64,000 nucleotides of DNA, from assembly GCA_013141175.1 (NCBI GenBank), contig JABFRN010000001.1:1317444-1381443 (forward strand). Direction: 5' to 3'. Position 1 is the first letter of the stretch. Each line of letters opens with the position of its first letter. This DNA is from Lysobacter sp. (GTDB taxonomy: Bacteria; Pseudomonadota; Gammaproteobacteria; Xanthomonadales; Xanthomonadaceae). The translations under genes and the position numbers were made by a program. Below are positions 8,527 through 16,825 of the stretch, piece after piece. The notes beneath the pieces were generated by a model. The model searched no databases and was not told the DNA's origin. It saw only the letters and a program-made list of their open reading frames with translations.

Positions 8527-8778
8527 ATGTCTCAAGACCCCGTGCATATGCCTGCAGAACCGATGGTTGATGCACGCACCGCGCATCAGACGCTGTGCAT
8601 TCCGCTGCAGTGGCTCAACGACAAAGCCCAGCGCCGAGCGCGCGGAATCCCGGCGTATCGGATCGGCCATCTGCTCCGATTTCGGCTGAGCGAGTTGGAA
8701 CGATGGCGTGATCGCACCGCCACGGTGATCGCGCCTGGTCACGCGCAGCCTTCGGAGGCGGACTATGGCCGAGCCTGA
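8527..8778 (+). CDS. Small excisionase-like DNA-binding protein
   Basis: The 83-residue protein contains a helix-turn-helix-like core (CIPLQWLNDKAQRRARG) and the segment YRIGHLLRFRLSELERWRD, which resembles the wing of MerR/Xis-type binding proteins. ATG 8527 was chosen over an upstream GTG-frame extension lacking a ribosome binding site. It overlaps the primase gene start by 14 nt. It may recognise the element's replication origin or recombination site, but this is inference. Confidence 0.65.
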   Translation: MSQDPVHMPAEPMVDARTAHQTLCIPLQWLNDKAQRRARGIPAYRIGHLLRFRLSELERWRDRTATVIAPGHAQPSEADYGRA

Positions 8779-11056
8779 CTGGACCGACCGCAGTGCGCCC
8801 ACTACGAGGATGAATGCCTCTGACGCCGACGACACGACAAACGCGCTCCGCCTCGCGTTGCTCGAGCGCTTGGAGACGGTGCTGACGACCCTGTTTCCAG
8901 AAGGAAAGACACGTCGCGGCACATTCCTGATCGGCGACGTGCTGGGAAGCGTTGGCGACAGCCTAGAGGTCGTGCTAACGGGCGAGAAAGCGGGGCTGTG
9001 GATCGATCGCGCCGAAGGGACTGGCGGTGATGTGTTCGATCTCATCGCCGCGCACCACCGGCTCGATGCGCGGTCCGAATTTCCGCGTGTGTTGGAGGAG
9101 GTGCGTCGCCTGCTTGGGCGCGCGCCATCGCAGCCACTGCAGAGGAACAAACCGCAGAAACGACCGCCGGTGGAACCTCTCGGTCCAGCGACGGCGCAAT
9201 GGGAGTATCGCGACATCGCCGGCCACGTCCTCGCGGTGGTGTATCGCTACGATCCGCCCGGCGGCAAGAAACAGTTCCGGCCGTGGGATGCGATGCGCCG
9301 CAAGTGGGCCGCGCCGGTGCCGCGGCCGCTGTATCACCAGGCGTGCATCGCGACCACGGACACCATCTTGCTGGTCGAAGGCGAGAAGTGCGCGCAAGCG
9401 CTGATCGAGGCGGGTTTCGTCGCCACCACGGCGATGCACGGCGCAAATGCGCCGGTCGAGAAGACCGACTGGTCGCCGTTGATCGGCAAGGCGCTGTTGA
9501 TCTGGCCTGATCGCGATCGACCCGGTTGGGAGTACGCGATGGCGGTGGCGCAGGCGGCGTTGGCCGTGGGCGCGACGGCCTGCGACGTGTTGCTGCCGCC
9601 GGAGGACAAGCCCGAGGGTTGGGACGCCGCCGACGCGCTGGCGGACGGATTCGATGTCGCCGGTTTCATCGCCAGCGGCCCGCGCATGAGCATCAAACCC
9701 GCGACCGCGACGCCGACGCAGGAAGCCTCGGTGTGGGCGACCGACGATGCGCTCGCGCTGTCGTTCACCACCCGCTACGCCGAGGACTGGCGCTACTGTG
9801 CCGCCTGGGGCAAGTGGCTGCTGTGGGACGGCCGCCGCTGGCAGGCCGACGAAACCCTCCTGGTCCAGCACCTCGTCCGGGCGGTGTGTCGCGAAGCGGC
9901 GCTGAAGGCAGATTCGCACCGCCTCGCGGCAAAACTCGCCGCCAGCGGCACGGTCGGCGGCGTGGAACGGCTCTCGCGGACCGACCGCCGGCACGCGGTG
10001 ACGGCCGAGGTGTGGGATGCCAACCCCTACGCCCTCAACACCACCTGCGGCATCGTCGATCTGCGCAGCGGCCAGGTCCAACCGCACGACCGCGGCGACC
10101 ATCACACGCGACTGGCGACGGCGACACCACGCGGCGACTGCGCCCGCTGGCGCGCATTCCTCGGCGATGTCACCGGCGGCGACGCCGCACTGCAGGCGTA
10201 TCTGCAACGCATGGCTGGCTACTGCCTCACCGGCGCGACGAGCGCACACGCGCTGTTCTTCCTCTACGGCACCGGCGCGAACGGCAAGTCGGTGTTCGTG
10301 AACGTGCTGGCGACGATCCTCGGCGATTACGCGACCAACGCACCGATGGACACGTTCATGGAAGCGCGCGGCGATCGCCACCCAACGGATCTGGCCGGAT
10401 TGCGCGGCGCGCGCTTCGTCGCATCGATCGAGACCGAACAGGGCCGGCGCTGGAACGAATCGAAAGTCAAAGCGATCACCGGCGGCGACAAGGTCTCGGC
10501 ACGGTTCATGCGCCAGGACTTCTTCGAGTACACCCCGCAGTTCAAGCTCGTCATCGCCGGCAACCACAAGCCCGCCATCCGCAACGTCGACGAAGCGATG
10601 AAGCGGCGCATGCACCTGATCCCGTTCACGGTGACGATCCCGCCCGAGCGTCGCGACCTGACGTTGACCGACAAGCTGCTGGCCGAGCGTGACGGCATCC
10701 TCGCCTGGGCGTTGGCTGGATGTCTGCAATGGCAGCGCACGGGCCTGCAGCCCCCCGCGATCGTAGTGTCGGCGACCGAGGAGTATTTCGAGGCCGAAGA
10801 CGCGCTGGGACGCTGGCTCGACGAACGCTGCGTCCGCGAGGCCAACGCCAAGGCGCTGACCGGCGAGCTGTTCAACGATTGGAAGACCTGGGCCGAGGCT
10901 GCGGGCGAGTTCGTCGGCTCGCAGCGTCGCTTCTCCGATCTGCTGATCACCCGAGGCATCGAGAAGTGGCGCAATCCGCTCGGTGTACGGGGATTCCGGG
11001 GCATCGGACTCAAGGCCGCACCCCGGACCGGCTACACCCCCTATGCCGACGACTGA
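8765..11056 (+). CDS. Phage D5/P4-type primase-helicase
   Basis: This 763-residue replication protein fuses primase and helicase modules. A Toprim-like segment (ILLVEGEKCAQAL, near residue 200, and LLIWPDRDRPG, near 243) is followed by a D5 N-terminal region. A superfamily 3 helicase follows, with Walker A GTGANGKSVF near residue 502. Further downstream are the typical MRQDFFEY, FKLVIAGNHKP and MKRRMHLIPF blocks. No N-terminal zinc finger is visible. ATG 8765 overlaps the preceding gene. It would prime and unwind element DNA at an origin, which may be one of the repeat regions downstream. Confidence 0.9.
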   Translation: MAEPDWTDRSAPTTRMNASDADDTTNALRLALLERLETVLTTLFPEGKTRRGTFLIGDVLGSVGDSLEVVLTGEKAGLWIDRAEGTGGDVFDLIAAHHRLDARSEFPRVLEEVRRLLGRAPSQPLQRNKPQKRPPVEPLGPATAQWEYRDIAGHVLAVVYRYDPPGGKKQFRPWDAMRRKWAAPVPRPLYHQACIATTDTILLVEGEKCAQALIEAGFVATTAMHGANAPVEKTDWSPLIGKALLIWPDRDRPGWEYAMAVAQAALAVGATACDVLLPPEDKPEGWDAADALADGFDVAGFIASGPRMSIKPATATPTQEASVWATDDALALSFTTRYAEDWRYCAAWGKWLLWDGRRWQADETLLVQHLVRAVCREAALKADSHRLAAKLAASGTVGGVERLSRTDRRHAVTAEVWDANPYALNTTCGIVDLRSGQVQPHDRGDHHTRLATATPRGDCARWRAFLGDVTGGDAALQAYLQRMAGYCLTGATSAHALFFLYGTGANGKSVFVNVLATILGDYATNAPMDTFMEARGDRHPTDLAGLRGARFVASIETEQGRRWNESKVKAITGGDKVSARFMRQDFFEYTPQFKLVIAGNHKPAIRNVDEAMKRRMHLIPFTVTIPPERRDLTLTDKLLAERDGILAWALAGCLQWQRTGLQPPAIVVSATEEYFEAEDALGRWLDERCVREANAKALTGELFNDWKTWAEAAGEFVGSQRRFSDLLITRGIEKWRNPLGVRGFRGIGLKAAPRTGYTPYADD

Positions 11057-11189
11057 GCCCTTCACCGCACCCCGTCTGACGCAGACGCCACAGTCCATGA
11101 TTAAACCCTACGCGTGCGCGCACGCACACATGGGAGATAACCACGCACTGTGGCGACTGCGTCAGGCCCGACTCCCACAGGACCGCACC

Positions 11190-11357
11190 ATGACGCCCAC
11201 CCTCCCCGCACGCGACCTCGGCACCAAGAATTGCTGGGCCTTGCTCGCCTCCAATCACCACGTCGTGAGCGACACTCAATCGTTCAAGCTCCAACGCCTC
11301 ATGAGCGGCGGCATGCGCCTTCTGCACGCGGCCATCGGACAGGACGGCGCGGCATGA
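11190..11357 (+). CDS. Small phage protein, unknown
   Basis: This 55-residue frame starts at ATG 11190 with AGGA about 7 nt upstream and ends in a four-base ATGA overlap with the next gene. The product is mildly basic (KNCWALLASNHHVV, FKLQRLMSGGMRLL). No family is recognised. The ribosome binding site and overlap support it being real. Confidence 0.5.
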   Translation: MTPTLPARDLGTKNCWALLASNHHVVSDTQSFKLQRLMSGGMRLLHAAIGQDGAA

Positions 11358-11839
11358 CCGTGTGGACGTTCGATGAGGTCGAGTACCGCTTCCACGAGGC
11401 GGCCGTGACCTCGCACCGCCTTCCGCCGGCCCGCGTCGCCGGCTACGTCACGATGTGGCCCGAGATCGCCCGCCAGTCGTGGGAAGGCTATGCAGACGAG
11501 CTGACGATCCTGCGCATGCCGGCGACGCCTGTGGCCATCGACCACCTGATCGAAACCACACGCTGGCTGCTGTGGCTCGACGAGTCGCAGCGTCGTCTGG
11601 TGTGGGCACGCGCACGCTACGTGCCGTGGAAAGTGATCTGCAAGCAACTCGGCTGCGCGCGGCCCACTGCGTGGCGTCGTTGGCGTCATGCACTGACGTT
11701 GATCGTGGTCGAACTCAATGGCCAGCCACCACGCATCGCAGACGAAACCGCAGCGTCGCGCAACGTGACGCAAGCGGTCGCAAGTGAAGGGGCAGGATCG
11801 CAAAACCCCTGCGAGACGCATGCAACAACACCCCCGTGA
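11354..11839 (+). CDS. Phage protein with C-terminal-like HTH (DUF6362 type)
   Basis: The 161-residue protein contains WLLWLDESQRRLVWARA and WKVICKQLGCARPTAWRRW, a helix-turn-helix resembling that of DUF6362 phage proteins found between replication and packaging genes. ATG 11354 is coupled to the upstream 55-residue frame. It may be a late-gene regulator or DNA-binding factor; the family name is from memory and moderately sure. Confidence 0.65.
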   Translation: MTVWTFDEVEYRFHEAAVTSHRLPPARVAGYVTMWPEIARQSWEGYADELTILRMPATPVAIDHLIETTRWLLWLDESQRRLVWARARYVPWKVICKQLGCARPTAWRRWRHALTLIVVELNGQPPRIADETAASRNVTQAVASEGAGSQNPCETHATTPP

Positions 11840-11995
11840 TCGGAGTACTTTATCCCCCATGCTGACGCGACGACCCTCAGGCACCCATCAACGCTTGCCG
11901 ATGGTGCTTGCGGAGAGGATGGATGCATCGCACGAAATCGTAGCGCGTCGTAGCGTGACGCGACGTGGCGAAACCAGCCGCATTGCAGCGTGTTT

Positions 11996-12026
11996 CGATG
12001 CGGATTTGCAGGCTGTTTTCGCATCG
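11996..12026. repeat. 7-bp inverted repeat with 17-nt loop
   Basis: CGATGCG (11996-12002) and CGCATCG (12020-12026) are perfect complements. The loop includes TTTGCA, also the core of the direct-repeat array 140 nt downstream. This could be part of an origin or protein-binding site. Confidence 0.4.
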
Positions 12027-12168
12027 CCACCGATGTAGTCTTTGCACCATCACATCGCTGACCCACGAGGACAGATGTAGCCCCACAAGGTCTACGGGTC
12101 CTTCCTGCGCCCCTGCCTGAGCGGGGGGCAGCGCCGCAGAACCCCGCTACCGTCAGCACACGAATTGA

Positions 12169-12229
12169 GGTTTGCAGGGTTTGCAGGGTTTGCGGTTTGC
12201 ACCCGCCGGTTTGCACTTCGCGGTTTGCA
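12169..12229 (+). repeat. Six GGTTTGCA direct repeats (iteron-like)
   Basis: GGTTTGCA or a one-base variant starts at 12169, 12178, 12187, 12194, 12208 and 12222. Spacings are 9, 9, 7, 14 and 14 nt, and the last copies form a 14-nt period. Arrays of this kind bind replication or partition proteins. The element has a P4-type primase upstream and two ParB-domain proteins immediately downstream, either of which could use the array. Confidence 0.5.
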
Positions 12230-12333
12230 CCGCGCAATTTGAATACCACCTTTTTCCAGCCCATCGGCCATTGCGTTCGCGTACCCCCCTGTTCCCGGGC
12301 GCGATGGTCGGTGGGCTTCTTTTCGAGTCCACG

Positions 12334-13782
12334 ATGCCCAACGCCCTCACCGTCGAGACCCGCCGGGTCGAGGCGCTGATTCCCTACGCGAGGAATCCAA
12401 GAACGCACAGCGACACGCAGATTGCGCAGCTCGCGGCCAGCATCGTGGAGTTCGGCTGGACCAATCCGATCCTGGTTGATGGCGACAACGGCGTGATCGC
12501 CGGCCACGGCCGGTTGCTCGCCGCGCGCAAGCTCGGCATGACCGAGGTGCCGGTGATCGAACTGGCGCATCTATCGTCTGCACAGAAACGCGCGCTGGTG
12601 ATCGCTGACAATCGTCTCGCACTCGATGCCGGTTGGGACGAAGCGATGCTGGTGCTGGAACTGGCGGAGCTTGCGGATATCGGATTCGAGCTGGATCTGA
12701 CCGGCTTCTCGGCAAACGAAATCGAACGCCTGCTCGATGCAGTCGAAACAACCGAACCGGCTGAACCGGCCGACGGCACAGACAAAGACGCAGACACTAA
12801 TTCCAGCGAAGACGACGACGTTGGCGATGACGACGATTCGCTGCCGCCCGCAGACCCGGTCTCCCGCATCGGAGATGTGTGGATGATCGGCAAGCACCGG
12901 CTGATCTGCGGCGACGCCGCCGATCCGGCCGTCGTCGCGGCGCTGATGCGCGGCGAGACCGCGCACCTGTGCATTACCTCACCGCCTTATGGCCAGCAGC
13001 GCCATTACGCCAGCGGCGGCATCGGCGACTGGGATGCGCTGATGCGCGGCGTGTTCGGTGCGGCGCGCGCTGCGCTGCACGACGACGCGCAGTTGCTGGT
13101 CAATCTGGGCCTCGTCCACGACGACAATGAAGTCCAGACGTATTGGGACAGCTGGACCACGTGGATCCGTGCGCAGGGTTGGCGGCGTTTCGGCTGGTAC
13201 GTCTGGGACCAAGGGCCCGGCTTGCCGGGCGACTGGCGCGGTCGTCTCGCCCCGAGCTTCGAGTTCGTCTTTCACTTCAATCGCAATAACCGCAAGCCGA
13301 ACAAGATCGTGCCGTGCAAGTTCGCGGGGCAGGATATTCACCTGCGCGCGGATGGCTCCTCCACCGCACTGCGGGGCAAGGATGGCGGCGCGCTGGACTG
13401 GGCGCATGCGAACCAGCCGACACAGGACATGCGGATTCCCGATTCGGTGATCCGGGTGATGCGCCACAAAGGCAAGCTCGGACGCGGCATCGACCATCCG
13501 GCGGTGTTCCCGATTGCGTTACCCCAGTTCGTGATCGAGACGTACTCGAATTCGGGAGAGTTGGTGTACGAACCCTTTGGCGGCAGCGGCACCACGCTAC
13601 TGGCGTGCGAGCGCACCGGCAGGATTTGTCGCGCGGTGGAGATCGCCGCCGACTATGTCGATGTCGCGATCGAGCGCGTTCGCCAGCAACTGCCGGGACT
13701 GCCGATCACGCTCGAAGCGACCGGGCAATCCTTCGACGCGGTCGCGTCCGAACGCCGCAGTGATGCGCGGGCGGCGGCATGA
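12334..13782 (+). CDS. ParB-domain/DNA methyltransferase fusion (SPPY type)
   Basis: The 482-residue protein has an N-terminal ParB-like domain (RTHSDTQIAQLAASI, TNPILVDG, GVIAGHGRLLAARK; residues about 10-130) and a C-terminal beta-class methyltransferase. An acidic linker (about 140-180) separates them. The catalytic motif TSPPYGQ lies near residue 215 and the AdoMet motif EPFGGSGTT near 415; this order is that of beta-class enzymes, and SPPY often marks N4-cytosine activity. ATG 12334 was chosen because the ParB homology starts just after it. The gene overlaps a paralogue by four bases. Confidence 0.86.
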   Translation: MPNALTVETRRVEALIPYARNPRTHSDTQIAQLAASIVEFGWTNPILVDGDNGVIAGHGRLLAARKLGMTEVPVIELAHLSSAQKRALVIADNRLALDAGWDEAMLVLELAELADIGFELDLTGFSANEIERLLDAVETTEPAEPADGTDKDADTNSSEDDDVGDDDDSLPPADPVSRIGDVWMIGKHRLICGDAADPAVVAALMRGETAHLCITSPPYGQQRHYASGGIGDWDALMRGVFGAARAALHDDAQLLVNLGLVHDDNEVQTYWDSWTTWIRAQGWRRFGWYVWDQGPGLPGDWRGRLAPSFEFVFHFNRNNRKPNKIVPCKFAGQDIHLRADGSSTALRGKDGGALDWAHANQPTQDMRIPDSVIRVMRHKGKLGRGIDHPAVFPIALPQFVIETYSNSGELVYEPFGGSGTTLLACERTGRICRAVEIAADYVDVAIERVRQQLPGLPITLEATGQSFDAVASERRSDARAAA

Positions 13783-15023
13783 GCTGGGTCGCCGAACGCA
13801 TCGAGCACTGGCCGCTGTCGCGGCTGTTGCCATACGCGAAGAACGCGCGCACGCACTCGGACGAACAGATCGCACAGATCGCGGCATCGATCGTCGAGTT
13901 TGGATTCACGAACCCGATCCTGGTCGGCAGCGATGGCGTCATCGTCGCCGGCCACGGCCGACTGGCTGCTGCCCGGAAACTCGGTCTCGATGGTGTGCCG
14001 GTGGTGGTGCTCGATCACCTCTCGCCGACACAGCGCCGCGCACTGGTGATCGCCGATAACCGGCTTGCGGAGAACGCCGGCTGGGACGACGCCATGCTTC
14101 GCACCGAACTGGAGGCATTGCAGGACGATGGTTTCGATCTGGACCTGACCGGCTTCGATCCGGACGCGCTCGCCGAGCTGATGGCGGGCGAAGAAACCGA
14201 CCAATCCGGAGAAGTCGACGACGACGCAATGCCAGACGACGAGGCCATCCCGGTCTCTCGACCGGGCGATCTGTGGCAGCTCGGCGAACACCGCGTCCTG
14301 TGCGGCGACGCCACCGACGCAGCGAACTACGTGCGATTGCTGGCAGGCGAAACGGCGGACATGGTCTTCATCGATCCGCCGTACAACGTGAACTACGCCA
14401 ACAGCGCCAAAGACAAATTGCGCGGCAAGGACCGCGCGATCCTCAACGACAATCTCGGTGAGGGCTTCTACGATTTCTTGCTCGCGGCACTGACACCGAC
14501 GTTAGCGCATTGTCGCGGCGCGATCTACATCGCGATGTCATCGAGCGAACTCGATGTGCTGCAGGCCGCTTTCCGCGCCGCAGGCGGTCACTGGTCGACG
14601 TTCGTGATTTGGGCGAAGAACACGTTCACGCTTGGCCGTGCCGACTACCAGCGCCAGTACGAACCGCTCCTCTATGGCTGGCCAGAAGGCACGCAGCGCC
14701 ACTGGTGCGGCGACCGCGACCAGGGCGATGTGTGGCAGATCAAAAAGCCGCAGCGCAACGATCTGCACCCGACGATGAAGCCGGTCGAGTTGGTGGAGCG
14801 GTGCATCCGCAATTCGAGCCGGCCCGGCGACGTGGTGCTGGATGGTTTCGGCGGATCGGGTACGACTCTGATCGCGGCACACAAAAGCGGTCGACGCGCG
14901 CGGCTGATGGAACTCGATCCGAAATACGTCGATGTGATCGTGCGGCGCTGGCAGATCTGGAGCGGCGAGCAGGCGGTGCGCGAGGATGACGGCGTGGCGT
15001 TCGACGATCTGGCGGATGCCTGA
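13779..15023 (+). CDS. ParB-domain/DNA methyltransferase fusion (DPPY type)
   Basis: The 414-residue paralogue of the preceding gene is coupled to it by ATGA. The ParB-like half (THSDEQIAQIAASIVEFG, VIVAGHGRLAAARK) is closely similar. The methyltransferase half has FIDPPYNVNY near residue 198, typical of N6-adenine enzymes, and DGFGGSGTTLIAAH near 356. A NDLHPTMKP block (encoded around 14757-14780) is also typical. Two tandem enzymes with different catalytic motifs suggest methylation of two sequences or bases, perhaps to protect phage DNA from host restriction. Confidence 0.88.
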   Translation: MSWVAERIEHWPLSRLLPYAKNARTHSDEQIAQIAASIVEFGFTNPILVGSDGVIVAGHGRLAAARKLGLDGVPVVVLDHLSPTQRRALVIADNRLAENAGWDDAMLRTELEALQDDGFDLDLTGFDPDALAELMAGEETDQSGEVDDDAMPDDEAIPVSRPGDLWQLGEHRVLCGDATDAANYVRLLAGETADMVFIDPPYNVNYANSAKDKLRGKDRAILNDNLGEGFYDFLLAALTPTLAHCRGAIYIAMSSSELDVLQAAFRAAGGHWSTFVIWAKNTFTLGRADYQRQYEPLLYGWPEGTQRHWCGDRDQGDVWQIKKPQRNDLHPTMKPVELVERCIRNSSRPGDVVLDGFGGSGTTLIAAHKSGRRARLMELDPKYVDVIVRRWQIWSGEQAVREDDGVAFDDLADA

Positions 15024-15060
15024 ACGGCTGGGCGACGGGGTTCCCATGGCTGGCCTTGAC

Positions 15061-15080
15061 TGTATCGCAATTGAGATACA
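15061..15080 (+). promoter_or_regulatory. Palindromic operator of the toxin-antitoxin operon
   Basis: TGTATCGCAATTGAGATACA has perfect six-base arms (TGTATC/GATACA) around eight bases. It lies 24 nt before the antitoxin start, as expected for an autoregulated antitoxin operator. A strong AGGAGG ribosome site follows at 15092-15097. Confidence 0.65.
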
Positions 15081-15104
15081 CGATAGTCGCCAGGAGGACC
15101 CCCT

Positions 15105-15404
15105 ATGGCCAGCCAGACCTCAATGCTTCACGTCCGCGTGGACGATGCGCTCAAGACACAAGCGACCGAAGTGCTCGCAGGCGTTGGGCTGACCCTCTCC
15201 GATGCGGTTCGCATTCTGCTGACCCGCGTTACCAAGGAGGGCGGTCTGCCAGCGGGCCTGACGGTCGACGCCGATGCCTACGATGCGTGGTTCCGGGCCA
15301 AGGTGCAGGAGGCCCTCGCCGATCCGCATCCGCCGATCGCACACCAGCAGGTCATGGATGAGGCGCAGGCCATGATCGACAGGAAGCGTCGTGCTCGCAC
15401 TTGA
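15105..15404 (+). CDS. relB: RelB/DinJ-type antitoxin
   Basis: The 99-residue protein has the ribbon-helix-helix pattern of RelB/DinJ antitoxins: MLHVRVDDALKTQATEVLAG followed by LTLSDAVRILLTRV. The C-terminal part would wrap the toxin. ATG 15105 follows AGGAGG with a seven-nt gap. The palindrome at 15061-15080 is a likely autoregulatory site. The toxin gene overlaps its 3' end by 14 nt. The pair lies between methyltransferase and packaging genes and would stabilise the prophage. Confidence 0.88.
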   Translation: MASQTSMLHVRVDDALKTQATEVLAGVGLTLSDAVRILLTRVTKEGGLPAGLTVDADAYDAWFRAKVQEALADPHPPIAHQQVMDEAQAMIDRKRRART

Positions 15405-15672
15405 GTGGCGATCGACAGCACGTGCCGATCTCCTGGCGATCATCGACTACATCTCCGACGACAATCCCGACGCGGCGCAAGCGTTGAAAGATGAGATCGA
15501 AACGAAGGTCGCGATGCTGCTGACCCACCCGAAGGCGTTCCGAGAGGGGCGCGTAGATGGCACCCGCGAGTTGGTCGTTCGACCGAACTACGTGGCGGTT
15601 TACCTTGAGGGCCCACACGCCGTTACCGTTCTTCGGGTGCTGCACGCGGCACAGCAGTGGCCGCAGGCCTGA
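15391..15672 (+). CDS. RelE/ParE-type toxin
   Basis: The 93-residue protein begins ALEWRSTARADLLAIIDYIS, followed by HPKAFREGRVDGTRELVV, NYVAVYLE and VLRVLHAAQQWP, the classic RelE/ParE superfamily pattern. A GTG at 15391 is the likely start, inside the antitoxin gene. Whether it acts on ribosomes (RelE) or gyrase (ParE) cannot be told from these motifs; the final RVLHAAQQWP is common to both groups. Confidence 0.87.
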   Translation: MLALEWRSTARADLLAIIDYISDDNPDAAQALKDEIETKVAMLLTHPKAFREGRVDGTRELVVRPNYVAVYLEGPHAVTVLRVLHAAQQWPQA

Positions 15673-15695
15673 GGGCGCGATCAGATTATGAAGAA

Positions 15696-15714
15696 GACCG
15701 GGCGAGCCCCGGTC
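15696..15714 (-). terminator. Hairpin between convergent toxin and small phage gene
   Basis: GACCGGG (15696-15702) and CCCGGTC (15708-15714) form a perfect seven-bp stem with a five-nt loop. On the minus strand a T-rich tail (TTCTTC) follows, so it best serves the minus-strand gene ending at 15724, but it may also stop transcription from the toxin side. Confidence 0.55.
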
Positions 15715-15723
15715 CGGATGTCG

Positions 15724-15942
15724 TCATTCGTCGTCGGCAAACATGAAGCTGCCGGGGCCGTTGCCCTCGTCGTCGCAAAGCAGGATGAGCGTACGCTCCT
15801 TGCCGTCACGACACTTGATGACGAAGCCGTAAAGCTCGTCGTCGAGAGGATCGTCGCTCGCGCCGGTGCGGGCGAGCGCGGCGATGGTGCCGCCGACCAA
15901 GGGCTGCAGTTGTTTGAGATAAAAATCGGTGGGTGTGGGCAT
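15724..15942 (-). CDS. Small phage protein, unknown
   Basis: The 72-residue product starts MPTPTDFYLKQLQPLVGG and contains ELYGFVIKCRDGKERTLILL, alternating hydrophobic residues suggestive of a small beta domain, with an acidic C-terminus. ATG 15942 is preferred over an upstream frame extension because it has GGAG upstream. It is one of two minus-strand genes between the toxin-antitoxin pair and terminase, paired with the DUF3489-type gene. Function is unknown. Confidence 0.6.
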   Translation of the reverse strand: MPTPTDFYLKQLQPLVGGTIAALARTGASDDPLDDELYGFVIKCRDGKERTLILLCDDEGNGPGSFMFADDE

Positions 15943-16038
15943 GCGGCACTCCGGTGTTGTCGTGGTGGGTATTCGATTGTCGGCGTGCAATGCCACGCGA
16001 CGGCGTGACATTGCGTCAGGCTGCGTTGCGCTGCGCTT

Positions 16039-16632
16039 TCAATCTGCCGACGCGGCCTCGGCGATGCGGTAGATGCGTTCGCCGCCTTCGACCTTGTCGG
16101 AGGTGATCGTCAGGCCGAGCTTCTTCTTGAAGGCGCCGGCGAAGGTGCCGCGCACGGTGTGGGCCTGCCACTCGGTCGCTTCGCAGACCTGCTGGATCGT
16201 GGCGCCCTCGGGTCGCTTGAGCATGGCGATGACCTGCGCTTGTTTGCTGTTCTCGCGGGTGCGCGGTGCGGATGTCTCGCCATCGCCGGATGCGGCGGCG
16301 TCCGGCGTCGGCTTCGCGGCTTTGCGTTCGGTCTTGCGTGCGGCTTTGGGCGTCTTCTTACCCGTCGGCGTCGGCGTCTCGTTCGTTTCGTGTTGGCCGG
16401 GACGTTCGCGACCCAGTGCGCCATAGGCTTCAGCGGTGACCATCCAGTCGCCGTCGCTGCCGATGATCATCGCGCGCTTGAACAAGGCTTCGATGACCTT
16501 TTGGCGTGCGCCGCCTTTGATGTTCTCGGGGAACCATTCGATCTTGCCTAGCGTGTGATCGATGGCGTGGGTCAGCACGGCGGTCTGGGTCGGGTTCAAC
16601 GCGATTAGCTTGGTGTTCGTTTCGGTGTTCAT
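16039..16632 (-). CDS. DUF3489-family protein
   Basis: The 197-residue protein ends in a winged-helix-like DUF3489 domain (SKQAQVIAMLKRPEGATI, then QVCEATEWQAHTVRG and KKLGLTITSDKVEGGERIY). Its N-terminal half contains LTHAIDHTLGKIEWFPENI, and a Lys/Ala/Pro-rich linker joins the two. DUF3489 proteins occur widely on mobile elements and look DNA-binding, but their role is unknown to me. ATG 16632 has AGGAG about 10 nt upstream. One copy of the repeated promoter-like element lies 54 nt upstream. Confidence 0.8.
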   Translation of the reverse strand: MNTETNTKLIALNPTQTAVLTHAIDHTLGKIEWFPENIKGGARQKVIEALFKRAMIIGSDGDWMVTAEAYGALGRERPGQHETNETPTPTGKKTPKAARKTERKAAKPTPDAAASGDGETSAPRTRENSKQAQVIAMLKRPEGATIQQVCEATEWQAHTVRGTFAGAFKKKLGLTITSDKVEGGERIYRIAEAASAD

Positions 16633-16685
16633 GGTGTGTGTGCTCCTGAGTGGGTGTGCGGTGTTGGATGTGGTTGGCGCGACGT

Positions 16686-16717
16686 GATGAACGCGCTGTT
16701 CCAAACCAAAGCCAAGC
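16686..16717 (-). promoter_or_regulatory. Repeated promoter-like element, copy 1
   Basis: Read on the minus strand: TTGGCT, 17 nt ending GGAACAGCGC, then GTTCAT. It matches the seven copies at 38-42 kb and lies 54 nt before the DUF3489 gene. It is the only copy outside the right-hand cluster and the only one on the minus strand. Confidence 0.65.
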
Positions 16718-16825
16718 GGTGTTCCGCACAAGCGCAGCGCGTTAAGCACACAGATGGGATGACGTCGGCGCATGCGCTGTGCGCGTGCGAAGTCAAGTCG
16801 ATCGTCATACAGAGCAATCATCCGA

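Larger units (their letters stand above)
11840..12333. other. Non-coding stretch rich in repeats before the methyltransferase genes
   Basis: No gene with a ribosome binding site is visible in these 494 nt. The stretch contains an inverted repeat at 11996-12026, a run of GGTTTGCA direct repeats at 12169-12229, and TTTTTCCAGCCC near 12248-12259 that resembles the left-end half-sites at 7604 and 7629. Lying between the primase and packaging genes, it is a candidate for the replication origin or a packaging site. Confidence 0.5.

Noticed and set aside
8975-11098. A 707-codon frame opposite the primase-helicase gene
   Set aside because: Composition-driven shadow frame; the plus strand has clear Toprim and helicase motifs.
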